This document shows, piece after piece, positions 24,401 through 36,117 of a stretch of 60,000 bases of DNA. How positions within the stretch are numbered: position 1 is the first letter of the stretch; each line of letters begins with the position of its first letter. Source of the DNA: Nematostella vectensis (taxonomy: Eukaryota > Cnidaria > Anthozoa > Actiniaria > Edwardsiidae). The notes under the pieces are model-generated. The model made no database searches, was not told the DNA's origin, and worked only from the letters and a program-made list of their open reading frames with translations. Made by a program: the position numbers and the translations under genes. The stretch spans positions 11,285,070 through 11,345,069 of the forward strand of contig NC_064038.1 of NCBI RefSeq assembly GCF_932526225.1. The letters are read 5' to 3'.

Positions 24401-27400
24401 TGCGCAAAGATTCAATTACTCACGATGCTCAAAAGACTCAATTACTCCCGGAGCGCAAAGGCTCAACCACCCACGGTGCGCAAAGGCTCAACCATCCACG
24501 GTGTGCAAAGGCTCAACTACTCACGGTGCACTAAGACTCAATTACTCACGATGCGCAAAAGACTCAATTACTCCCGGTGCGCAAAGACTCAACCACCCAC
24601 GTTGCGCAAAAGCTCAACTTCTCACGGTGCGCAAAGGCTCAACTACTCACAGTGCGCAAAGGCTCAACCATCCACGGTGTGCAGAGGCTCAACTACTCAC
24701 GGTGCGCTAAGACTCAATTACTCACGATGCGCAAAACACTCAATTACTCCCGGTGCGCAAAGGCTCAATCACCCACGGTGCGCAAAGGCTCAACCACCCA
24801 CGTTGCGCAAAAGCTCAACTTCTCACGGTGCGCAAATGCTCAACTACTCACGGTGCGCAAATGCTCAATTACTCACGGTGCGCAAAGGCTCAATTACTCA
24901 CAGTGCGCAAAGGCTTAATTACGGTGCGCAAAGGCTAAATTACTCACGGTGCGCAAAGGCTCTATTACACACGGTACGCAAAGGCCCAATAACACACGTT
25001 GCGCAAAGGCTCAACCACCCACGGTGCGCAAAGGCTCTATAGTACATGGTGTGCAAATGCTCTATTGCTCACGGTGCGCAAAGGGTCAATTCCTTACGGT
25101 GCGCAAAGGCTCAATTACTCATGGTGCGCAAAGGATCAATTACTCATGGTGCGCAAATGCTCTATTACTCACGGTGCGCAAGGCTCTATTGCTCACGCTG
25201 CGCAAAGGCTCAATTACTCACGGTGCGCAAAGGCTCAATTACTCACGGAGCACAAAGGCTCAATTACTCACGGTGCGCAAAGGCTAAACTACTTACGGTG
25301 CGCAAATGCTCAACTACTCACGATGCGCAAAGATTCAATTACTCACGATGCGCAAAAGACTCAATTACTCCCGGAGCGCATAGGCTCAACCACCCACGGT
25401 GCGCAAAGGCTCAACCATCCACGGTGTGCAAAGGCTCAACGACTCACGGTGCGCTAAGACTCAATTACTCCCGGTGCGCAAAGACTCAACCACCCACGTT
25501 GCGCAAAAGCTCAACTTCTCACGGTGCGCAAAGGCTCAACTACTCACGGTGCGCAAAGGCTCAACCATCCACGGTGTGCAGAGGCTCAACTACTCACGGT
25601 GCGCTAAGACTCAATTACTCACGATGCGCAAAAGACTCAATTACTCCCGGTGCGCAAAGGCTCAATCACCCATGGTGCGCAAAGGCTCAACCACCCACGT
25701 TGCGCAAAAGCTCAACTTCTCACGGTGCGCAAATGCTCAACTACTCACGATGCGCAAAAGACTCAATTACTCCCGGTGCGCAAAGACTCAACCACCCACG
25801 TTGCGCAAAAGCTCAACTTCTCACGGTGCGCAAAGGCTCAACTACTCACGGTGCGCAAAGGCTCAACCATCCACGGTGTGCAGAGGCTCAACTACTCACG
25901 GTGCGCTAAGACTCAATTACTCACGATGCGCAAAAGACTCAATTACTCCCGGTGCGCAAAGGCTCAATCACCCACGGTGCGCAAAGGCTCAACCACCCAC
26001 GTTGCGCAAAAGCTCAACTTCTCACGGTGCGCAAATGCTCAACTACTCACGGTGCGCAAAGGCCCAATAACACACGTTGCGCAAAGGCTCAACCACCCAC
26101 GGTGCGCAAAGGCTCTATAGTACATGGTGCGCAAATGCTCTATCACTCACGGTGCGCGAAGGCTCAATTACTCATGGTGCGCAAAGGCTCAATTACTCAC
26201 GGTGCGCAAAGGCTAAACCACTTACGGTGCGCAAATGCTCAAGTACTCACGGTGCGCAAAGGGTCAATTACTCACGGTGCGCAAAGGCTCAATTACTCAC
26301 GGTGCGCAAAGGCTAAACTACTTACGGTGCGCAAATGCTCAAGTACTCACGGTGCGCAAAGGATCAATTACTCATGGTGCGCAAATGCTCTATTACTTAC
26401 GGTGCGCAAGGCTCTATTGCTCACGCTGCGCAAAGGCTCAATTACTCACGGTGCGCAAAGACTCAACTGCTCAACCGCCAACGGTTCGCAAAAGCTTAAC
26501 TACTCACGGTGCGCAAAAGACTCGATTACTCCCGGAGCGCAAAGGCTCAACCACCCACGTTGCGCAAAAGCTCAACTTCTCACGGTGCGCAAAGGCTCAA
26601 CTACTCATGGTGCGCAAAGGCTCAACCATCCACGGTGTGCAGAGGCTCAACTACTCACGGTGCGCTAAGACTCAATTACTCACGATGCGCAAAAGACTCA
26701 ATTACTCCCGGTGCGCAAAGGCTCAATCACCCACGGTGCGCAAAGGCTCAACCACCCACGTTGCGCAAAAGCTCAACTTCTCACGGTGCGCAAATGCTCA
26801 ACTACTCACGGTGCGCAAAGGCTCAATTACTCACAGTGCGCAAAGGCTTAATTACGGTGCGCAAAGGCTAAATTACTCAATGTGCGCAAAGGCTCTATTA
26901 CACACGGTGCGCAAAGGCTCTATTAGTCACGGTGCGCAAAGGCTCTATTAATCACAGTGCGCAAAGACTCAATCACTCCCGCAAAGGCTCAACCACCCAC
27001 GGTGCGCAAAGGCTCAACCACCCACGGTGCGCAAAGGCTCAACCACCCACGGTGCGCAAAGGCTCAACCACCCACGGTGCGCAAAGGCTCAACCACCCAC
27101 GGTGCGCAAAGGCTCAATCACCCACGGTGTACAAAGGCTCTATAGTACATGGTGCGCAAATGCTCTATTACTCACGGTGCGCGAAGGCTCAATTACTCAC
27201 GGTGCGCAAATGCTCTATTACTCACGGTGCGCAAGGCTCTATTGCTCACGCTGCGCAAAGGCTTTATACTCACGGTGCGCGAAGGCTCAATTACTCACGG
27301 TTCGCAAAGGCTCAATTGCTCACGGAGCGCAAAGGCTATATTATACACGGTGCGAAATGCTCTATTACTCACGGTGCGCAAAGGCTCTATTACTCACGGT

Positions 27401-27543
27401 GCGCAAAGGCTCAATCACTCCCGGTGCGCAAAGGCTCAACCACCCACGGAGCACAAAGGCTCAATTTCTCAAGGTGCGCAAAAGCTTAATTACTCACGGT
27501 GTGCAAAGGCTCAATTACTCACGGTGCGCAAAGGCTCAATTTC
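21481..27543 (+). repeat. Six-kilobase satellite of 25 bp units
   Basis: About 240 tandem copies of a 25 bp unit typified by 'ggtgcgcaaaggctcaatta' plus 'ctcac', with a limited set of variants (ctcaaccaccca, ctctattgctca, ctaaactactta, ctcaaccatcca). On the plus strand the unit lacks stop codons in every frame, so long open frames (up to 517 codons) run in all three phases. Because 25 is not a multiple of 3, every frame reads the same 25-residue cycle containing GAQRLNYSRCAKAQLLTVRK. The minus strand is closed. I treat it as satellite DNA, not a gene: no start context, promoter or splice signals are evident. A 1756 bp higher-order duplication is described among the findings. Confidence 0.9.
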
Positions 27544-27544
27544 T

Positions 27545-28190
27545 AAGCTTACCTATCGTCTATTTCCCCCAACTCATCAGCTATTGTCCCGTACTCGTGT
27601 GTACCGGTCATGTTCGGTAAGATACCTGCGACATGAAGTAAATATTCTCAGTAGGTCTGTGAGAACACTGGCAAACAATCTTTAATATGAGAATAAAGTG
27701 CATCGCGAGCCATGAAGAGGCTTCGCGCTGTCTCTTCTCGAAGAGCCGACACGTAATACCGCAGAACTCTTTCAAAGAGTTATTCCGCCGAGAACATGTC
27801 CGGCATATATATTACGGGTATTACGACTTCGCACGCTTCTACATTTCACGTTATTTCCCATAGGCTTTCCACAAGGCCTAAAAGCTACAATTGATTATTA
27901 GGTACTAAATGTTTGTAGCAGCGATAACAAAATTTGGTTTTAAATATATACGCTGGTTTGTTGGAGTTTTCCCAGCAATTTTATTTTCAAAACAGATCTT
28001 AATAGTAATGACAGAATGTGTGACAAGCCTCGTGAAGCTTTTCCATTGTTCTATTCACTTCCGTTTTATTGACACATGATCACTTAAGCAAGCTCGAGAG
28101 CCAATAAGAATCGCCCTAGGAATTGATTATCCCAGAGCCATGTACCTTGCCGCTGGCAGAACGGTACGTGAGCTCTGGGAACGAGATTGG
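27545..28190. other. Non-coding, with a hairpin
   Basis: No gene. A hairpin at about 28131-28180 pairs 'cccagagccatgtacc' with 'ggtacgtgagctctggg'. An inverted pair of 'ttcg..aga' type occurs near 27720-27800. Neither is assigned to a known element. Confidence 0.4.
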
Positions 28191-28885
28191 ACGCGTTGAA
28201 TATAAAGGTGGTTTATTTTCGTAAGAGTCGTAGTTGCGCGTAAATTGAAACACATTCTGCCGTGCTCCCTTTAACAAATGTGAAATTACTCTATTCTTCG
28301 GGTATTATATTTCTACAATATTCTTCATATTAAGAACATCCTTAAGAACATATTCAGCCTCAACTGAAAATTGTAATTAAAAAGAAAGAGTGTATCCATG
28401 GAAACATCCCAATGCTTTGTTTAAAGACTATATAAAGCACATTCATTTATTCGAGAATATATGTTATGAGAACTTAGCGTCTGGTGCGCTAGGGATACAT
28501 CTATGGAAAACCCCAGGAAAAGAATTGTACGGTTATACCTGTTAGACCCTGTTGACAAACATAATCCACTTCATAATCCGAGCCCGCGCCTCCAACAGCG
28601 CAAGTGATAACTCCCTAAGCAAACACATGTGACGCGTTGCATATAAAGGTGGTTTATTTTCCTAAGAGTCGTAGTCGCGCGTAACTTGAAACACATTCTG
28701 CCGTGCTCTCTTGAACAAATGTGAAATTCCATGTGTATCCATGGAAACCTCACAAAGCTTTGTTTAAAGACTATATAAAGCACATTCATTTATTCGAGAA
28801 TATATGTTATGAGAACTTAGCGTCTGGTGCGCTAGGGATACATCTATGGACAACCCCAGGAAAAGAATTGTACGGTTATACCTGG
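28191..28885 (+). repeat. Direct duplication of about 0.4 kb
   Basis: The segment at 28191-28545 recurs at 28631-28885. Shared words include 'ataaaggtggtttatttt', 'gaaacacattctgccgtgct', 'aaagactatataaagcacat' and 'cttagcgtctggtgcgctag'. The first copy carries about 110 bp extra near 28275-28390. Substitutions of a few percent separate the copies. Neither copy has a clear gene; a 61-codon frame spans the second copy only because of local composition. Confidence 0.8.
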
Positions 28886-29242
28886 GAGTATTTTATTGTC
28901 TTCTAATTGTTCATCAAACAAACACAAATTTGGCAAGGTTAATTTGATTAACTGCGAATATAATACAGGTATAGACACCTAAGGCTTTTTAAGTTTGAAT
29001 ATTCACATGTGGGGTGGGTACAAATATGCGAAATACATGTATAAAACAAAACAAATATATCCTGACATATATAACGAGTGTGAAAAAAAAACATAATTTT
29101 TAGTCTTGAAGTGTTAGATTGTTTAAGAATTTTATTTTCAATCATAAAACAAACTCTGAAAATACAACTGATTTAAATTAAATTACTCACAGCTTGAAAC
29201 TCATTCTACTTTTTAAAGAGCGCTGTTTTCTACGCTCAGATC

Positions 29243-32200
29243 ATGACATTCGAAATGATGGTTCACATCTTTCTTCTATCTTTTATTTTTATTTCACCAG
29301 TATACTGTACCAAAAACATCCAGAGAGACCCCAACCCTAACACTTGGTCTTACGGGAATTTCAACGAGAAACTCGAAGCCTATCTCAATCAAAGTATCAT
29401 TGTGAGAATTTCTGTGGAAGATATACCGTCTTGTTTGATCGAATGCTTAGAGAATTCAAAATGCCTCTCAACCAACATGGCGGCGCAAGCAAACTCCGAA
29501 TCCAAGTATTGGTGTGAGTTGCTTTCCACTGATAAATACAACGCATCCGAAAATTTTCATTCCGGAAACAGGACTTCGAACCACTACAGTATCAAGGTAA
29601 AGAGTTGTTCTCAATCTACGTTTGGCGTATGTCAACTTTTAACCTAGAAAATATCAATATGAGCGGGGAAGATTTGCTGCCACGAGTTTTCCGATGTTGA
29701 GCATAGGCGTAGCCTGTATTTCTAAGGTAGGGAGGAATGTGGCTAAATCACTTGAAAAGATTTTAGTTTCTACCTCAACTCACACAAGAAGAAGTTATAT
29801 CTACTTCAATTTAAAACATAATAGGACGTCTCGACTGTAGTGTTGAAGAAAACAAAAAAACAGAGGTAAACAAGAAAAACAAGAAAAGATAAACAATAGC
29901 TATCACAGTCTTGTCTTACTTTGAATTTCAATATTCTGCGAAATTTCGTAAAAAAATTCCAACTGCTGTCAAACCCCCCTCTGGCTTCCGTCTTTCAAGC
30001 TAACGGAATTATTTTTGGTGCTTTTTTATTGGTCAGTGGCGTGGAATCATACACCTATTTCAAAAAAGGTTGCACTCGAGAATCCATGTGTCGTAGCCCG
30101 CTGTGGCTCATGGGTAACGTATAAAAGTCCTGAATCTTTGTATCTGAAAGCCAGATAAATGTTCATAAGAACATAAAATAGAATTCTGCAGCTTTTGAGA
30201 CCTGGTTTTGTATTTTTGGAGCTTTTTTTGCTTATTAACTTGATACCCATGAAGCACTGCGGGTTACGATACATGGATTCTCCTAGCAACCTTATTTTAA
30301 ATAGGTGTATATTTAGTGCAGGCTACGCCAATATCGTTTATTTTAAATTTGGAAAAACAGGACTAATTTTAACTTTCCAGAGCAAATGCAATGAAAGTCC
30401 GTGCAAAAATGGAAGATGTAATGCTGGTTACCATGACGACTCGTTCAGTTGCGCTTGTCATACAGGATTCGCAGGAAAAACTTGCGAAGGTCAGTAGCAT
30501 CTTATATACGCCATTACGCATGCGTGTAGACTCACTTTGAAAACAAAGGAGTGTTTTCCAGATGATGGAAATTGAATGTTAAAGGAAGACTTCGGCAGGT
30601 ACGAGTTTGCCAAATATTTTACCAAACTACTGCACATTTTGGGTCCTTTATACCAAGTATTTAGCTTCAAGACGTATTTATCTCGAAGCAAGCAAATATG
30701 TAAGACGGCTGAAAACAATCTCCGACATGTCAAAGCCTTGCTTTCACGCTCAAATAACACCGGGTCCCCATCATCTTAAAAAAGGCCCATTGGTGTACGC
30801 GTGTTTCATAATAAAATGTAATGAGTAGCATACATATAGGACGATCTTTTTTACCTTAGATGAGAAGAAAATGGAACGTTTGGGGAAAAAAGTAATAAAG
30901 TCTATTAATAAAGGTATTAATAAAGTCTGTGAGTGCGGTATAATCTTTTGTTGTTGTACTTAGTGTTGTTGCCATTCTTAGCTCTATAACTCATTACTCT
31001 CATATTTTAAGGAGAATTTTTACCAAGTTCATTAACAGTCCAGGCGAGTTCCCAGGATTGGCCGAAAATTTGACAAAATTTTTGCCCGCCAATTGTGGGG
31101 TGGAGGGGGGGGGGCAAACACACCCCCCCTCCCTGTGTACGTGCCTGCAGTCTACGCATCAAAATTGAGGACTTTTGTCAAAGAAAGAACTGTTAAAATG
31201 TATTTATGATTAAAGGGATCATACTTTATTCACATGGACATAGAAATGTCCTAAAGCTGAAAAATGTTCAGTCGTGATGTGACGTCATTACCCGGTGACT
31301 GCAATACAATATAACTTTATTGGGCCTCTATGAAAAAGGTGATTTTGTCACAATTGCCTGGTGATTATATCTAAAGACCTAAAAGGTGGTGTGTTGTGTG
31401 TGTGTGTGTGGGGGGAGGGGGGGGGGGGGGGGTGTAGGTAGATGTGTAATGGTGTATAATGTAATAATTGTACAACATTGGGTAACCAGGCACGCCCTCG
31501 GGTAACCAGGCACGTCCTCGGGTAACAAGGTACGTCCTCGTGTAACCAGGCGCGTCCTCGGGTAACCAGGCACGTCCTCGGGTAACCAGGTGCGTCCTCA
31601 GGTAACCAGGCACGTCCTCGGGTAACCAGGCACGTCCTCGGGTAACCAGGCACGTCCTCGGGTAACCAGGTGCGTCCTCAGGTAACCAGGCACGTCCTCG
31701 GGTAACCAGGCACGTCCTCGCGTAACCAGGCGCGTCCTCGGGTAACCAGGCACGTCCTCGGGTAACCAGGCACGTCGAGATCAGGATAACTAGGCACGAG
31801 AACGAGGCGGCAAAGAGGGGAATGGGCGCTTTTTTGCCCCCTCCCTACCCCCTCCCCTCTGCCGTCATTGTCCGCCTGGTTCTCAAGCCTGTGACCTCTA
31901 AGCGCTGTGTTCCCGAGGATGGTAATTGTGAATTCACATTTTTGCAGAACCTGCTCTGGGAGTGGAAGATAGGAACAGAATACGTGACGAACAAATGGCT
32001 GCCTCAACACATGCTCCTTACGCGGATGCCCATCAGGCCAGACTGAACAATGTCCATGTTAACGGTCACCATTACAGCAGCTGGATCGCTCAAACTCATG
32101 ACACCAACCAATGGCTGAAGATCGACCTCGTTAACGTTACCAAGGTGGCTTGTGTAGCTACACAAGGGAGCCAGGAATTCCAGGACTGGGTTACAGGATA

Positions 32201-34630
32201 CACCATCGGCTATAGCATGGATGGTACTGCCTGGACAGTATACCAGGAGGAAGGTGTTGATAAGGTATGTAATGGTCAGACCATCAGTCTGTATGGTAAT
32301 GTCTGGACGGTGTTAACAAGGTATATGTAATGGTCATACCATCAGTCTGTATTGTACTGCCTGGACATTGTACCAGGTAAGAGGTATGTAATGGTTGGAC
32401 CAGCGTTCTGTATGGTAATGCCTGGACAGTGTACCAGGTAAGAGGTATGTAATGGTTGGACCATCAGTCTGTATGGTACTGCCTGGACATAGTACCAGGA
32501 AGGAGGTGTTGACAAGAAATGTAATGGTTGGACCATCATTCTGTATGGTACTGCCTGGACAGTGTACCAAGAGGGAGGTATTGACAAGGTATGTAATGGT
32601 TGGACCATCAGCCTGTATGGTAATGCCTGGATAGTATTGTACAGGACCCGAAATGATCCCAGGACCCGAAACAATCCCCAAAAGTTCCCCAACTGATCCC
32701 GGGACCCGAAACGATCCCCAAGAGTCCCCGAAATGAACCCCAAGGAATTGCAGTAATGGACAAACAAAAGGAAGGTGGAAGGATTTCAGTTTTAAAAGCA
32801 TATGAACATTTTAGCGTTATTTGTGTTACTATCAGGAAATTTACATTAATTAAAACTATAGTATTAAGATTTTAATATACGACTGCGTGGGAAATACAGT
32901 GGTTGAATCAGAAATTGGGGTCAAATGACAGTTTCCGTGATAGCAATTTGAAGAACCAGGCGTGAATAAATCATTTATAGATAACAAGTCTCCATATCGA
33001 TCCACAGATAAAACATAAGGTTATTCTTAAGGTTACTTTTGTGCATGTTTGTTTGTATTCGGTGAATGAAAGACCTATCATGAGATCATGCAGGGTTGTA
33101 CGGCCGACTACGTAAAGGAAATTCAAAACTCACATAAATATTGCTTTCAACTAAAGCCACATCTTGCAACGGTAGTATAAGGGGATGTTCGAGTGCGTTA
33201 CTCAGTGTGCTTTTGTCATTCCGCCATCTTCTCGGCCAAACCGGCTGCCTAAAATGTGTCGGTAAATATTCGCTCATGTGAACATGGATTTCGTGGTGAA
33301 ATACAAGTTTGGTTGTCAAATGAATATGGATTTTTAGGGGTGATGTTTACCGGGAACGAGATTTATATTGTTAGAGTCATGTGTCGGAACTGCAAATGTT
33401 TATTTAGAGTGTGATGGAAGGTCAACAGTTTTGGTTGTTCTGAGCAAGGCTGTGCTGCGTTAATATTGTATTCCTTTCAGTAGCAATTAAAAGTTGTGTA
33501 TTTGTTTTGGACTCCGTTTATGGGTTTACCGCCGGCGCAAAAGCCTTAATTATGCTTTAAGAATTGCAAGAGATTACTTCTGCGTTCCCTTTGTCCATTA
33601 CCGCAATTCCTTGAGGTCGATTTCGGGGACTCCTCGGTATGGTTTCGGGTCTCGGGATCACTTGGGGTACTTTTGGGGATCATTTCGGGTCCTGGGATCG
33701 TTTCGGGTCCTGGGATCATTTCGGGTCCTGTACAGTATACCAAGAGAAAGGTGTTGACAAGGTATGTTATGGTTGGACCATCATTCTGTATGGTAATGCC
33801 TGGATAGTATACCTAGAGAAAGGTATTGACAAGGTATGTAATGGTTGGACCATCATTCTGTATGGTAATGCCTGGACAGTGTACCAGGTGTGAGGTGTTT
33901 GCAAGGTAAATAAAGGTTGCATCATCTGTCTGTATGGTACCGCCCAAGCTTTTCCGAGCCTGTTTTCGGATAACTTGCTCGGGGTATGCCGAAAAACATC
34001 AGTTGAAAGAAAGATAAGTAGATTTGCAATACTATCCTGCTACAGTAGCTTAAGTTTCTGTTTAGAACGGTTAGGCTTAAGACTCAAGACTCGAAAAAGA
34101 AGGGGAAGCCCGTAGTATGGTAAGGACATAAACAGAATGGGTCTAAAAAAATCCCAGACGGTGGTAGGAAAAAAATAAAATAAAACAAAACGAGACTTCG
34201 TGACTTGCGTATAAGACGCCAAGATTCCGAAATTTTGCAAAATCTTGCTATACTCTCGAAATTTCGAGGTACCCATCGCTACCCCTACAGTTGCTTGTTT
34301 ATTTTTCACAAATTAAACTTTTCCAAATTTATGTTTTTCATGTTTGTATATCAATATAGCGTTGTATTATGACATGACTGTATTTCATCTGTTCGTAATG
34401 AGGCCTTGAAAAATTGCAGCCTCTCAGTCATTTAACCATCAACCACGGTAAACAATCTACTATCATCTATACTTTTTATGTAGATCTTTAATGGCAACAA
34501 TGACAATAACACAGTGAAGACAAATTGCTTGAAAAGGGCTGTCCTCATGCGATACATCAAGATCATGGTAGCTTCTTTCCACAATAAGATTGCGCTGAGA
34601 GTGGAGCTATATGGAAAAGTTCAAGACTAA
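29243..34630 (+). CDS. Secreted PAN/apple-EGF-F5/8C (discoidin) protein, 308 aa, four exons
   Basis: Exons 29243-29596, 30381-30489, 31948-32264 and 34484-34630 join in frame with GT-AG borders to give 308 residues ending YGKVQD-stop. Residues 1-22 are a signal peptide (hydrophobic MVHIFLLSFIFISPVYC). Residues 23-118 hold a short PAN/apple-like module with Cys64, Cys68, Cys74 and Cys91. Residues 119-154 form an EGF domain with six cysteines (121, 126, 131, 142, 144, 153), one exon long. Residues 155-308 form an F5/8 type C domain opening EPALGVEDRNRIRDEQMAAS and closing KIALRVELYGK. Such domains bind carbohydrate or phospholipid at cell surfaces, so an extracellular adhesion or recognition role is inferred. 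Possible N-glycosylation sites include NQS, NAS and NRT in the PAN part. Introns 2 and 3 are full of minisatellites and a transposon. Domain order and splice phases make the model firm; the partner and function are unknown. Confidence 0.85.
29925..30090 (+). repeat. Dispersed repeat family B, copy 2 (intron 1)
   Basis: Matches the first half of 8385-8600 in order: 'caatattctgcgaaa', 'caagctaacggaatta' and 'ggtgcttttttattggtcag'. It lies wholly within intron 1 of the PAN-EGF-F5/8C gene in sense orientation. The 67-codon frame here is an artefact of the repeat. Confidence 0.55.
31390..31435 (+). repeat. GT microsatellite followed by a G run
   Basis: A '(tg)n' tract runs into a poly-G stretch inside intron 2 of the PAN-EGF-F5/8C gene, immediately upstream of the 20 bp minisatellite. 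Confidence 0.8.
31478..31785 (+). repeat. 20 bp minisatellite in intron 2
   Basis: About 15 tandem copies of 'ggtaaccaggcacgtcctcg' with few substitutions (gcgtcctcg, tgcgtcctca). It ends about 160 bp before exon 3 of the PAN-EGF-F5/8C gene. Minus-strand open frames reading 'TRGRAWLPEDAPGYPRTCL' are by-products of a 20 bp period with no stops. Confidence 0.9.
32215..33915 (+). repeat. Minisatellite copied from the exon 3/intron 3 boundary
   Basis: About nine units of 58-72 bp, starting with the real exon 3 end and donor and continuing into intron 3 (32265-32637 and 33735-33915). Each unit repeats the last codons of exon 3 (for example YGTAWTVYQEGGIDK), then a donor such as AAG|GTATGT or CAG|GTAAGA, then 'aatggttggaccatca.tctg'. 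No unit carries an acceptor. A 1.1 kb transposon interrupts unit seven. The codons remain open in several units, but exon 4 at 34484 joins in frame to the first, authentic donor. Confidence 0.85.
32638..33734. mobile_element. TIR transposon, about 1.1 kb, inside the intron 3 minisatellite
   Basis: The ends are inverted repeats starting TGTACAGGACCCGAAATGAT, extending about 130 bp and closing with 'ggaattgcagtaatggacaaa' on the left and its inverse on the right. Within the arms the motif 'ccaggacccgaaa.gatcc' is itself tandemly repeated. The element is flanked by GTAT on both sides (32634-32637 and 33735-33738), and removing it restores a normal minisatellite unit. The interior has no recognisable transposase; a 77-codon minus frame at 33319-33086 is unassigned. 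Probably non-autonomous. Confidence 0.75.
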
Positions 34631-36117
34631 AGTAAAGATTTAAGAATTCAGCTCAGCTTTCTTGCCCAAAATACAAAATTAAGAATAAGGCTCCACATTT
34701 AAATATTCACTGGTTAATATATTGCATTTTAGTATGAATCCACTCACATACTATCACGAATCTCGCAATTTGATTGGCTCCCGTACTCACTATCTATTAA
34801 GCCAAAGAGAGTGAGTAGCGAAAAAGCCACTTGAAGCGAAGGAGACGAAAAACCTTGATTCAAATTCGAGAAATTTGGTTCACAATCTTTTTTAGTAAAT
34901 GTATTTTCCATTGTTAAATATTGTACTAGCTTCCACAAGCTATACTGTTGCACTTGATTTAGAGCTCTAAATCAAATGCCTCCGAGTAGGAACTGATAAT
35001 AAGCAGAGTTTACTGTGTCCCCAGTGGTTCTTTTAAGTCTCTTAGATTCAGGTTAGCGAAGTGCTGCTTAAAGAGATGGAATTCCCAGTTTAATGTCCTT
35101 ATCCGAGAAGACTTGAAACAGAGGAGAAATATCTTCTCACTTCATTTTAGCAAGACAGCTGTCCAGAAATATCGGTCACTCAAGGTGCAAGGAGCAAGGT
35201 GTTCCATGTACCACCTTCAACAAAATAAAACTTTTTTTGCCTTTATGATAGCATTTTTTTTTTGTTCTTTTTGGGGTAATTAACTTTTCTGAAAATGCAG
35301 AAAATGGCATTTATAGAGCTTGAAATTTCAAATTTTCTTGGGGGAGCATGCCCCCAAACACCCCTATTGTTGGTGTTTTGGTAGAAACTACTCACTCAAA
35401 AACCTGGATCCACCCCTAAAACATGTTTTATTTTGCACTTTAATTCAGTGGCCTTGGTCATCATTTTATTGTTTTAGTGTGTTATTTATCATCTCTGAAA
35501 GAATCTGTTTATAGAAGTATTCTTCGGTGAAAGTTTTACTTGTTAATGGAATTGAAGGTTGGTTTAGAAAGGTTATTTGTAAAGCATACTTCAAACATTT
35601 CCTGGTGGCCACTGCTTATAGAGGTTCCAAATAAGCATAAGCATTAGAAGGTTAGTGAGAACCCAATCCTGACATGATGGCCTAATGCCTGGTTTATACA
35701 CTGGTATAATAAAATAATGTAACCTGTAACCGTGAGCAAGAAAAAAACTTTTCAGCAGATGTCAGCGAATGCTCTGAACAGCGAGAGAGATAAAGTTTTG
35801 TTTGTTGTTGTTGTTTTGCATTCAAACTGTCCGCATTTTGTTTTGGCATCTTCGAATTTACAATTTAAATTATTTTACGTTTGAAAAAAAAAAGATCGTA
35901 ATTGTCATTATTTAAAAAAAATGAAAACTTCTTTAATCTTTATTACATTGGTGAAGGTTATTCAGACTAGGACCATGATGCAGTTTACAAGAAGGTGGGA
36001 GCTACTTATTGATATGCATGATGCTATGTTTACAAACCTAATGCATGTTTATGTACTTATATACTAGGGGTTATAAATAAAGGTGATTTGGGTGTTGTTG
36101 TTTTTCATTTCTTACAG
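34631..36117. other. Intergenic stretch
   Basis: No gene seen. 'aaaataaaac' near 35225 could serve as a distant polyadenylation signal for the PAN-EGF-F5/8C gene. A half TIR resembling the 8036-8248 element (acctggatccacccct) lies near 35401. Confidence 0.4.

Noticed and set aside
21481-27543. CRISPR array
   Set aside because: Units are contiguous 25 bp tandem repeats without unique spacers, and the context is an animal genome.
31348-32010. Minus-strand frames with a TRGRAWLPEDAPGYP repeat
   Set aside because: They read the 20 bp intronic minisatellite on the opposite strand of a well-supported gene.
32334-32801. Minus-strand frames up to 155 codons
   Set aside because: Antisense to the donor-derived minisatellite and the TIR of the inserted transposon.
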